Shown piece by piece: positions 1 through 5,854 of a stretch of DNA of 6,219 nt (the stretch's first letter is position 1; every line of letters begins with the position of its first letter). A program made the translations under genes and the position numbers. Location: contig RKRS01000124.1 in the NCBI GenBank assembly GCA_007571275.1, forward strand, positions 1 through 6,219, written 5' to 3'. Origin of the DNA: Dehalococcoidia bacterium (lineage in GTDB: Bacteria; Chloroflexota; Dehalococcoidia; Bin125). Under the pieces are notes generated by a model. The model did no database searches and was not told the origin of the DNA. It saw only the letters and a program-made list of their open reading frames with translations.

Positions 1-71
1 GACCATCACCTTGTAATGAACAGAGACCTCCCCCAGAGGGGGAGGTCTCTGTTCATTACAAGGTGATGGTC
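1..71. repeat. Perfect 34-bp inverted repeat with a 3-nt loop at the window edge
   Basis: Bases 1-34 are the exact reverse complement of 38-71, separated by AGA at 35-37. I checked all 34 pairs and found no mismatch. The arms begin at the first base of the window and end 21 bp beyond the stop codon of the ADC-like gene, whose 3' end faces it. The centre reads CTCCCCC-AGA-GGGGGAG, the same type of hairpin as the repeats near 2120 and 3178-3344. There is no T-run on either side, so it is not a textbook intrinsic terminator, although a transcript could fold strongly here. A perfect palindrome ending exactly at the sequence end is also the usual look of a fold-back or assembly artefact at a contig end. 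The structure is certain; its biological reality is not. Confidence 0.9.
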
Positions 72-92
72 TCTTGACCGCTTGCTGCGGCG

Positions 93-842
93 CTACAGGG
101 CGATGGTGCCGCTGATCGCGGGCTGCAATGGGTCGCAGATGTAGCGAATTTTGGGCAGGGTGATGTTGGCTGTCGTGTAGCTGGCCACGATTGGATAGAC
201 GGGTCGTAGGTCGGGAGCATCCCAGAAACCGCTGTCAAACGCATCGATCCGGGCGATCCCACGATCAGCGCGGCTGACGGCAAACTCGGGATCGACCTGT
301 ACCAACCACGGTCGCACTTCGCCGTCGCGCTCGACGTGGGCGAGATGCATCCCGGCCGTGTAGAGCAGGTCACCGTTGCCAATCGGGACCGGATCGATCA
401 GCTGGGCTGAGAGCACCAACACATTGCCGTCGGTCACTTCGATCGATTGTCGGTCGTATCGCTCGCGCAGGATCGGCTCGCCAACCGTGATGGGAAATCC
501 CCAGCGCTCGGTCAATGCGGTTGCCGCCTCGCCCGCGGTGCAGACGACACGGGTTGGCAGACCGCGCGGTCGGACGGCGGCGCGGCAGCCGACACGGACG
601 ATGGCCATCGTGAACGCGCCCAGAGGCCCATCGTCGGCGCGCATGCCGATCACGTGCATGGTGGGCGGAATGGTTGGATGAAGCGCCGGCGGCAGCAGTT
701 CGGCCATCACTGCGTCGTCGATTTCGTAGATGACCTGCAGCACCTTGGCGTTTGGCAACGTCAGCGCTTCTGTGTCCAAGTTCGCCATCGTGGGCGCGTA
801 CTGAGTCAGTTGGTTGGGGTCGGCATTGCCATTGATTGGCAT
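93..842 (-). CDS. Acetoacetate decarboxylase-fold family protein lacking the catalytic lysines
   Basis: A 249-residue cytoplasmic protein, close to the usual ADC length of about 245-260. Family features seen: an LLPPALHP segment (residues 49-56), typical of the substrate-pocket region, and WGFP at 114-117. In true acetoacetate decarboxylases that motif is followed by two lysines, one forming the Schiff base and one lowering its pKa. Here the equivalent positions are Ile118 and Thr119 (codons ATC and ACG, 486-491), so classical decarboxylation is unlikely. It may be a lyase, isomerase, dehydratase-like or binding protein on the same fold. The ATG at 842 was chosen because GAAAGG (849-854) lies 6 nt upstream and homology begins just after it. 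Extending the frame upstream to 1121 would overlap the preceding gene with arginine-rich, non-homologous sequence. It follows the monooxygenase gene by 50 bp on the same strand, so the two are probably co-transcribed and may share a substrate. Family assignment is firm; the substrate is unknown. Confidence 0.85.
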   Translation of the reverse strand: MPINGNADPNQLTQYAPTMANLDTEALTLPNAKVLQVIYEIDDAVMAELLPPALHPTIPPTMHVIGMRADDGPLGAFTMAIVRVGCRAAVRPRGLPTRVVCTAGEAATALTERWGFPITVGEPILRERYDRQSIEVTDGNVLVLSAQLIDPVPIGNGDLLYTAGMHLAHVERDGEVRPWLVQVDPEFAVSRADRGIARIDAFDSGFWDAPDLRPVYPIVASYTTANITLPKIRYICDPLQPAISGTIAL

Positions 843-892
843 CTGCGGCCTTTCGTTCTGGCGTCGGGACCGTCGCTGAACGGAACGTGGTC

Positions 893-2032
893 CTAGTCGC
901 CGGCGGCGTGGACGGCGGCGAGCTCTTGCGACTCGGATGTCGTAGCTGGCTGGTCGTCGGCGAAGTGTGGCATCACTTCCTCTCCGAAGAGTCGGAGGCT
1001 GTCCAGCACCTGCTCCTGCGGGATCGTCTCCAGCGCGTTGAGCAGGAAGTTGATCTGATCGACGCCGCAGGACTCCCACTTCTTGATCTCTTCGATCAAG
1101 CGGTCGGGGTTGCCGATGCAAACGCCCTCGGGCGCTGAGGCGCCCTCGCCCGGGTTTTGCGCGGCTTGCTGACGGCTCGCAGCAAGTAGGCCCGGATTCG
1201 GGTAACTGCGGGTCGGGTGCACCTCACGGACCGGGAGCAGCTGCGCGGCGAGATAGCCAAAGGAACCGGTCAATCGGCTACCAGTCTTGATCCCGACCTC
1301 GTTGTCGGGGTGGCAGTAGAGGAAGTTGACCGTAGCGACGCGCTCGTTGACGAACAGGCCGGCCGGCTCACAGTCGGCGATACGGCGTCGGTAGGCCTCG
1401 ACTTTCAGCTCCTGCTCGGCGAAGCCGCCAAAGGTGAGGCCGAGCGAGCCCATGCCGCGTTCGGCGGCGTCGATCTCCGTACCTGGCGAGGAAACGGCGA
1501 CCCACATCGGCGGATGCGGCTTCTGATAGGGCTTGGGCAGCACGGCGCGAGTGGGCATACTGAAAGCGCGACCCTCGTAGCCGTAGCGTTCATTGGTCCA
1601 CATCTGCGGGATGGTGCGGGTGTATTCGTCCCAGGTCTCTTTGGTTTCGTCCGGGTTGGCGCCCATCCCGCCAAGCTCGGTCCAGGTGGCCGAGCGGCCG
1701 GTGCCGAACTCGAGCCGACCGTCCGAGAGGATATCCAGCACGGCGGCGCGCTCGGCGGCGCGGATCGGATGGTTGAATTGCGGCACACAGACGACGATCC
1801 CGTGCCCAACGCGAATCTGTTTGGTCTGCATCGCGCAGGCGGTGAGGAACAGCTCAGGCGCCGAGCAGTGCGAATACTCCTCCAGGAAGTGGTGCTCGAC
1901 CGCCCAGACCGAGTGGAAGCCAACTTCGTCGGCCACCCGCACCTGCTCAAGGCAGCGGTGGTAGACGGTGTGTTCGATGTCGTTCTCCCACGGCCGGGGA
2001 ACGGAGATTTCGTAGAAGATGCCGAATTTCAT
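893..2032 (-). CDS. LLM-class (bacterial luciferase-like) flavin-dependent oxidoreductase
   Basis: A 379-residue protein of the luciferase-like monooxygenase superfamily (TIM barrel using reduced FMN or F420). Members insert oxygen into, or transfer hydride to, small organic substrates and usually need a separate flavin reductase. Visible signatures: N-terminal beta strand MKFGIFYE; AVEHHF around 44-49; SDGRLEFGTGR at 103-113, the family's phosphate/flavin-binding region; PPMWVA near 164-169; and the C-terminal GNPDRL (307-312) leading into the last helices. The final 25 or so residues (QPATTSESQE onward) look like a disordered tail. There is no signal peptide. The ATG start is supported by GTGAGG ending 8 nt upstream (GAGG at 2041-2044). 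It is the first gene of a likely operon with the ADC-like gene, behind a TTGACA promoter element. Whether FMN or F420 is used, and on what substrate, cannot be read from the sequence; no reductase lies in the window. Confidence 0.92.
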   Translation of the reverse strand: MKFGIFYEISVPRPWENDIEHTVYHRCLEQVRVADEVGFHSVWAVEHHFLEEYSHCSAPELFLTACAMQTKQIRVGHGIVVCVPQFNHPIRAAERAAVLDILSDGRLEFGTGRSATWTELGGMGANPDETKETWDEYTRTIPQMWTNERYGYEGRAFSMPTRAVLPKPYQKPHPPMWVAVSSPGTEIDAAERGMGSLGLTFGGFAEQELKVEAYRRRIADCEPAGLFVNERVATVNFLYCHPDNEVGIKTGSRLTGSFGYLAAQLLPVREVHPTRSYPNPGLLAASRQQAAQNPGEGASAPEGVCIGNPDRLIEEIKKWESCGVDQINFLLNALETIPQEQVLDSLRLFGEEVMPHFADDQPATTSESQELAAVHAAGD

Positions 2033-2064
2033 GGCGTTGTCCTCACTGGGTCTGGTTCGATCAG

Positions 2065-2090
2065 ATGGTAACGGACGCGGAGCGTGTCAA
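2065..2090 (-). promoter_or_regulatory. Candidate sigma70-type promoter for the monooxygenase operon
   Basis: On the minus strand a perfect TTGACA (2085-2090) is followed by TACCAT (2065-2070, four of six matches to TATAAT) with a 14-bp spacer, shorter than the optimal 17. At 17 bp the hexamer would be CATCTG, which is poor. Transcription would begin near 2058, giving a leader of about 25 nt that includes the GAGG ribosome site. The -35 match is strong; the -10 choice is uncertain. Confidence 0.45.
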
Positions 2091-2107
2091 TGGTGAACCT
2101 CATTGAC
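2086..2107. promoter_or_regulatory. Inverted repeat overlapping the -35 box, candidate operator
   Basis: GTCAATG (2086-2092) and CATTGAC (2101-2107) are perfect 7-bp inverted arms separated by 8 bp, a 15-bp centre-to-centre spacing compatible with a dimeric regulator. The left arm overlaps five of the six bases of the TTGACA box of the monooxygenase operon, so a bound protein would be placed to block RNA polymerase. No regulator gene is present in the window. The regulatory role is an inference. Confidence 0.35.
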
Positions 2108-2119
2108 CATGAGCTGGGA

Positions 2120-2163
2120 AGCCCCCTCTGCCTTCGGCATCTCCCCCCGCCGAGCGGGGGAGA
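2120..2163 (+). repeat. Two-hairpin GC-rich repeat element, copy 1
   Basis: It starts with AGCCCCCTC (2120-2128), followed by a small hairpin TGCC-TTC-GGCA (2129-2139), then a second hairpin with stem TCTCCCCC (2140-2147) and GGGGGAGA (2156-2163) around an 8-nt loop. The architecture matches the copies at 3178-3220 and, on the other strand, 3300-3344: same 5' AGCCCC tract, same position of a triloop hairpin, same C5/G5 second stem. It lies in the divergent intergenic space, upstream of the nuclease gene promoter. I read it as a dispersed REP/MITE-like element; no transposase is present. Confidence 0.7.
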
Positions 2164-2177
2164 AAAGGGAATTCGCA

Positions 2178-2205
2178 TTCGCCCGACTGGGCGCCGCATT
2201 ATAAT
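2178..2205 (+). promoter_or_regulatory. Candidate leaderless promoter of the nuclease gene
   Basis: A perfect TATAAT lies at 2200-2205, only 6 nt before the ATG at 2212. With normal -10 geometry, transcription would start at or within a base or two of that ATG, giving a leaderless mRNA. This agrees with the absence of any purine-rich ribosome site in the bases before the start (ATCGCGGC). A -35 is weak: TTCGCC at 2178-2183, three of six matches, spacer 16. ATTCGC is tandemly doubled at 2171-2182. TATAAT this close to the ATG could occur by chance, but the two signs support each other. Confidence 0.5.
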
Positions 2206-2211
2206 CGCGGC

Positions 2212-3168
2212 ATGGTTCTGGATGAGCTGCACGGGTTGGTCGAGGTGTTGCAGGGTCGCATCGAGGCACATGCCGACTCACTACAGAAGAGCGAAGCGCT
2301 GACGAGATACGCCCTGATCGATCCGCTCCTGCGCGGTCTGGGTTGGGACACGGGCGATCCGGGGCTGATGCGAGTTGAGCATCCCTTGCCAAAGGGAGCC
2401 CAGAAGGGATTCGCAGACTACGCGCTGCTCCGCAACGGATCGCCCCATGTGATCATCGAAGCCAAGAGTTTGAATACTCAGTTGCGTGATGCGGCCATGC
2501 AGGCGCTGAGCTATTGCACTGCGCTTGGGTTCCCATACTTTGCTGTGACCGACGGTCAACGTTGGGAGCTGTACGAGACGTTCCGGCCGGTTGCGCTCCC
2601 ACAGAAGCTCGTCATGGAGCTGGACCTGAACGCGTCGGCAGCGCGGACGTGCCTGGACGCATTGGCGCTGTGGCGTCCGAGCGTCGTTGGCGGACACATC
2701 CAGGCGGGAGCAGCGCCGGTCATTGGGCACACAGGCTCCGTCAAGCCAAGCACTGATCCGCGTGAGCCCTGGCCGAAGCCACCCACCCCCAACGGAACAT
2801 GGCACAAACTGTCAGATTTCCAGCCTGTTCCCGGCTCCAAGCTTGATGCGACTCGATTGTCTGACGGCACGGTCATCAAAACGCCAAAGTGGTCGGACTT
2901 GACCGCTGAGATCGTCAAGTGGCTCAAGGTCAAAGGGTACTTGAACGATCACAACCTCCCGATTCAGATTGGTAAGTCCAACAAAGTGTTCCTAATCAAT
3001 ACGGAACCCAGAAATCCGACTGGCAAGCAGTTCAATACATATCGGCAAATCGACTCCTGGTTCGTCAATACCAACTACAACGCAACGCAGCACGTTTGGA
3101 ACGTGAGAGGCGTGATCCAGCTGGCGCAGTTGGATCCTGCGGACTTTGCCGTGCGGTTGCAGGAGTGA
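2212..3168 (+). CDS. Stand-alone HsdR N-terminal-like PD-(D/E)XK nuclease with an unknown C-terminal domain
   Basis: A 318-residue protein. Residues about 25-125 match the N-terminal nuclease domain of type I restriction R subunits: IDPLLRGLGWD (36-46), a conserved Glu56, FADYALL with Asp69, IIEAK giving Glu83 and Lys85, Gln97 in QALSY, and the closing AVTDGQRWELYE. Asp69, Glu83-x-Lys85 and Gln97 are the expected metal and catalytic set, so the nuclease appears intact. The SF2 helicase that makes up most of a 900-1100-residue HsdR is absent. Residues about 160-205 form a Pro-rich linker. Residues about 225-318 (KWSDLTAEIVKWL, LINTEP, FVNTNY, LDPADF) form a compact C-terminal domain I cannot name, possibly a DNA or target reader. 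No HsdM or HsdS gene is adjacent. It is flanked by hairpin repeats and is AT-richer at the 3' end. A role in DNA restriction or defence is plausible but unproven; similar proteins are often listed simply as restriction endonuclease R-like. Confidence 0.85.
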   Translation: MVLDELHGLVEVLQGRIEAHADSLQKSEALTRYALIDPLLRGLGWDTGDPGLMRVEHPLPKGAQKGFADYALLRNGSPHVIIEAKSLNTQLRDAAMQALSYCTALGFPYFAVTDGQRWELYETFRPVALPQKLVMELDLNASAARTCLDALALWRPSVVGGHIQAGAAPVIGHTGSVKPSTDPREPWPKPPTPNGTWHKLSDFQPVPGSKLDATRLSDGTVIKTPKWSDLTAEIVKWLKVKGYLNDHNLPIQIGKSNKVFLINTEPRNPTGKQFNTYRQIDSWFVNTNYNATQHVWNVRGVIQLAQLDPADFAVRLQE

Positions 3169-3177
3169 GCGTCGGGG

Positions 3178-3220
3178 AGCCCCCTCAGTCACTTCGTGAC
3201 AGCTCCCCCAAAGGGGGAGC
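3178..3220 (+). repeat. Two-hairpin GC-rich repeat element, copy 2
   Basis: It begins 9 bp after the nuclease stop codon with AGCCCCCTC (3178-3186), then the hairpin GTCAC-TTC-GTGAC (3188-3200) and the hairpin GCTCCCCC-AAA-GGGGGAGC (3202-3220), both perfect. It belongs to the family seen at 2120-2163 and, inverted, at 3300-3344. It may terminate nuclease transcription, but there is no T-tract after the stem. Confidence 0.8.
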
Positions 3221-3237
3221 GATAAATCGTGTATGCA

Positions 3238-3263
3238 ATAGCTCTCCCAACTGGGGGAGCTAT
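3238..3263. terminator. Hairpin between convergent genes, possible bidirectional terminator
   Basis: ATAGCTCTCCC (3238-3248) pairs with GGGGGAGCTAT (3253-3263) over 11 bp, with one G-T wobble and a 4-nt loop AACT. It sits between the convergent ends of the nuclease gene and gyrA. It carries the C3-5/G5 core of the neighbouring repeats but lacks the AGCCCC half and the first hairpin, so it may be a partial copy. No U-tract is present; the terminator role rests on position and stem strength. Confidence 0.45.
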
Positions 3264-3299
3264 GGGAACGAGGAAAAGGGATGGGCGAGTGGTTTTCTC

Positions 3300-3344
3300 G
3301 CTTCTCCCTCTGGGGGAAGCTGTCCCGTAGGGACTGAAGGGGCT
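3300..3344 (-). repeat. Two-hairpin GC-rich repeat element, copy 3, inverted
   Basis: Read on the minus strand it gives AGCCCCTTCA, hairpin GTCCC-TAC-GGGAC (3322-3334), then a GCTTCCCCC-AGA-GGGAGAAGC hairpin (3300-3320, one G-T wobble). It lines up base for base with copy 2 over the first 10 positions. In the first hairpin the second-innermost pair changes from A-T to C-G on both sides, so pairing is kept. It lies 34 bp past the gyrA stop codon, in gyrA orientation, and may contribute to gyrA 3'-end formation. Confidence 0.78.
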
Positions 3345-3378
3345 TCTGAGCGCTCCGCAGAAAGTGGCGAGTCGACAG

Positions 3379-5847
3379 CTACTGACGCTGGCCGAATTCT
3401 CGGTTCGTATCGACCACCGCGATTGCGGCGATCCCTTCGTCCGAGTTCATCACTTTCACGCCTTTGGTCGAGCGACCACAGACGCGCAGCTGACCGACCT
3501 CGGTGCGCAGGATCTTGCCCGCAGCCGAGATCACGACCAACGCTTCATCACCGCGCACCACCGCCATCCCAACGACGGGACCGGTCTCGTCCGAGACTTT
3601 GTGGCCAATCATGCCCTTGCCTGCCCGACCCTTGGTGGGATATTCCGACTCAGCGGTGCGCTTGCCGAAGCCGCCGGCGGTCACGGTCAGGATTTCCGTG
3701 TCGACCTCAACCGTGTGCAGGCCGATCAGCGATTCGCCGTCGAGGTTGATCCCTCGGACGCCACCGCTGACTCGCGAGGCTTCGCGCAGGGTGTCAACCG
3801 CGAAGCGGACCGTGCGTCCGTCCGTCGCGGTGACGATGACATCATCGCCAGCGTGCGCGAAGGCGGCTTCGACCAGCTCGTCGTCATCTCTGAGGTTGAA
3901 CGCGAGCAGACCACTGCGGCGGACTCTCTGGAAATGCGAGAGCCGCGTCTTCTTCACATAGCCGCGCCTGGTCCCCAGAATGATGTAATCATCCTCGAAG
4001 GATTCCACCGGGATGACCGTGGTCACCTGCTCGTCGAGTTGTAGATCAACGACATTGCGAACTGGTAGGCCGCGCCATTCGCGGGAACGGGCTGCGACCT
4101 CGTGCGCCTGGAGACCGTAGACGCGACCGCGCGAAGTGAATAGCAGCAGATGATCGTGCGTATCGCAGGCGACCAGTCGATGGGGCGCGTCGACTGACGT
4201 CGAGCCGTTCTTCCGCTCGATGCCCTTGACGCCTTTGCCGCCGCGTCGTTGTGAGCGGAACGTGTCGACCGGCTGTCGCTTGATGTAGCCATGCCGCGTC
4301 AGCGTCACGACGGAAGACTGGTGCGGGACCAGGTCCGCCTCGCTAAACAGCTCGACTGACCTGGAGATGATGCGCGTCCTGCGGCTCTCGCCGTAGGCTT
4401 CGACCAGCTCATCCATGTCCTCGGCGATCAGGCCGTCAATCTGTTTCTCGTCGGCGAGCAAGCCCTCCAGATATTCGATGGTCTCGGTCAGGTCTCGATA
4501 TTCATCTTCGAGCTTGCTGCGCTCAAGCTGGGCGAGACGTCGCAGCTGCATCTCCAACACGGCCTGCGCCTGCCGTTGCGACAGCTCGAAGGGAGCTTCC
4601 TGGAGGCGGTCGCGGGCGGCCTCGGCCGACGCCGCCGCGCGGATTGTCGCGATGATGGCGTCAATGTTGTCGATGGCTTTGAGCAGACCCTCGACGATGT
4701 GGTGCCGGTCGCGGGCCTTGTCCAGATCAAACTCGGTTCGGCGCGTGATGATCACACGTCGGTGTCGGATGAATTCGCGCAGCAGCTGGAAGAGCGTCAG
4801 GGTGCGCGGGCGATTATCGACCAACGCCACGAAGTTACCGCTGTACTGAACCTGCAGCGCCGTCGACTTATACAGCTGCGCCAGGATCGTCTGCACGTGA
4901 CCATCACGGGTCAGCTCAACGACCAGCCGCATACCGTGACGGTCGGATTCGTCACGCAGATCGCGAATGCCCTCGATCTTCTTGTCGCGGACCTGGGCCG
5001 CGATCTGCTCGATGATTCGCACCTTGTTGGTCTGATAGGGAATCTCGGTGAATACGATCTGTACCCGATTGCCGCTCGAGGTCTCTTCCAGGTGCTGCTG
5101 CGCGCGAACGGTAATTCCGCCGCGGCCGGTTCCGTAGAGACGACGCAGGTCTTCGCGATCTTCGCCGGCGAAGATGCTGCCGGACGTCGGGAAGTCGGGG
5201 CCCTGGATATGCTGCATGACGTCGTCGAGCGTGGCGTGCTCGTTGGCCAGGATCGCCTTGACCGCCCCGGCGAGCTCCGACAGATTGTGTGGCGGGATGT
5301 CGCAGGCCATCGCGACGGCGATACCGGTCGCGCCATTCAACAGCAAGTTGGGCGCGCGGCCAGGTAATACGGTTGGCTCGTTCAGCGACTCGTCAAAATT
5401 GGGCGTGAAGTCGACGGTATTTTTGTCAAGATCGGCCAGCAGCTCTTCCGCGATACGTGAGAGACGCGCTTCCGTATATCGCATGGCGGCGGGCGGATCA
5501 TTATCGATTGATCCAAAGTTGCCCTGACCATCAATCAGTGGATGACGCAGGGAAAAATTCTGCGCCATACGTACCATGGCGTCGTATACGGGTTGATCTG
5601 AGTGGGGATGATACTTACCAAGTACTTCGCCTACGATTCGCGCAGATTTACGATGCGGCTGGTTGGCTCGCATGCCGAGATCGTCCATTGCGTAGAGAAT
5701 GCGGCGCTGCACCGGCTTGAGGCCGTCACGGGAATCGGGCAGGGCGCGAGAGATGATGACGCTCATCGCATAGTCGAGATACGACGAGCTCATCTCTTCG
5801 ACGAGGGTACGTGTGGGCTGTTGCGGCGCGGTTTGTTCAGTAACCAA
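3379..5847 (-). CDS. gyrA: DNA gyrase subunit A
   Basis: An 822-residue GyrA. With GyrB it forms the A2B2 type II topoisomerase that introduces negative supercoils using ATP. Domains: winged-helix and tower breakage-reunion core (about 20-500) with ALPDSRDGLKPVQRR (35-49), catalytic Tyr124 preceded by Arg123 (codons near 5476-5481), and NGATGIAVAMA with the DNA-intercalating Ile176. A coiled-coil, Glu/Lys-rich gate lies around 375-490. The C-terminal beta-pinwheel (about 511-805) has six blade motifs such as LTRHGYIKR and TSRGRVYGL. The GyrA box QRRGGKG is intact at 533-539 (4231-4251), which separates it from ParC. There is no acidic C-terminal tail. Odd point: the quinolone-binding helix reads HPHSDQPVYD (80-89), so the positions equal to E. 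coli Gly81, Ser83 and Ala84 are Ser, Gln and Pro; Asp87 is kept. The start is TTG with GGAG 7 nt upstream; an in-frame TGA lies 11 codons before it with no ATG or GTG between, and starting at the next ATG (codon 19) would remove the conserved EEM segment. No gyrB is in the window. Confidence 0.98.
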   Translation of the reverse strand: MVTEQTAPQQPTRTLVEEMSSSYLDYAMSVIISRALPDSRDGLKPVQRRILYAMDDLGMRANQPHRKSARIVGEVLGKYHPHSDQPVYDAMVRMAQNFSLRHPLIDGQGNFGSIDNDPPAAMRYTEARLSRIAEELLADLDKNTVDFTPNFDESLNEPTVLPGRAPNLLLNGATGIAVAMACDIPPHNLSELAGAVKAILANEHATLDDVMQHIQGPDFPTSGSIFAGEDREDLRRLYGTGRGGITVRAQQHLEETSSGNRVQIVFTEIPYQTNKVRIIEQIAAQVRDKKIEGIRDLRDESDRHGMRLVVELTRDGHVQTILAQLYKSTALQVQYSGNFVALVDNRPRTLTLFQLLREFIRHRRVIITRRTEFDLDKARDRHHIVEGLLKAIDNIDAIIATIRAAASAEAARDRLQEAPFELSQRQAQAVLEMQLRRLAQLERSKLEDEYRDLTETIEYLEGLLADEKQIDGLIAEDMDELVEAYGESRRTRIISRSVELFSEADLVPHQSSVVTLTRHGYIKRQPVDTFRSQRRGGKGVKGIERKNGSTSVDAPHRLVACDTHDHLLLFTSRGRVYGLQAHEVAARSREWRGLPVRNVVDLQLDEQVTTVIPVESFEDDYIILGTRRGYVKKTRLSHFQRVRRSGLLAFNLRDDDELVEAAFAHAGDDVIVTATDGRTVRFAVDTLREASRVSGGVRGINLDGESLIGLHTVEVDTEILTVTAGGFGKRTAESEYPTKGRAGKGMIGHKVSDETGPVVGMAVVRGDEALVVISAAGKILRTEVGQLRVCGRSTKGVKVMNSDEGIAAIAVVDTNREFGQRQ

Positions 5848-5854
5848 GCGATAG

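Noticed and set aside
843..1121. N-terminal extension of the ADC-like frame
   Set aside because: It overlaps the end of the monooxygenase gene, is arginine-rich and non-homologous, and a good ribosome site marks the ATG at 842.
1217..2071. Long plus-strand open frame opposite the monooxygenase
   Set aside because: It is a mirror frame of a well-conserved gene with GC-rich codons, and its product shows no domain.
2212..3168. Truncated pseudogene of a full HsdR
   Set aside because: It has an intact frame, its own promoter and a folded C-terminal region unlike the HsdR helicase, and ends in a normal stop, so it is a complete smaller protein.
3285..3301. Additional GCGAG/CTCGC hairpin as gyrA terminator
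   Set aside because: It is a 5-bp stem with a 7-nt loop overlapping the stronger repeat hairpin, with only a short T4 run further downstream; too weak to call.
3178..3344. CRISPR-like array
   Set aside because: The repeats are in mixed orientation, differ in sequence and lack regular spacers; they are hairpin elements instead.
3096..3749. Plus-strand open frame bridging the nuclease end, the repeats and gyrA
   Set aside because: It runs through hairpin repeats and antisense gyrA and gives a low-complexity Arg/Ser/Pro product.
3364..4044. Plus-strand open frame opposite the gyrA 3' end
   Set aside because: It is antisense to the conserved GyrA pinwheel and has no recognisable features.
4576..5367. 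Plus-strand open frame opposite the gyrA core
   Set aside because: It is a shadow of GyrA codon bias. Its Asp/Val-rich product is typical of antisense reading.
3379..5847. Topoisomerase IV subunit ParC rather than GyrA
   Set aside because: The intact QRRGGKG GyrA box and six-bladed C-terminal repeats identify GyrA.
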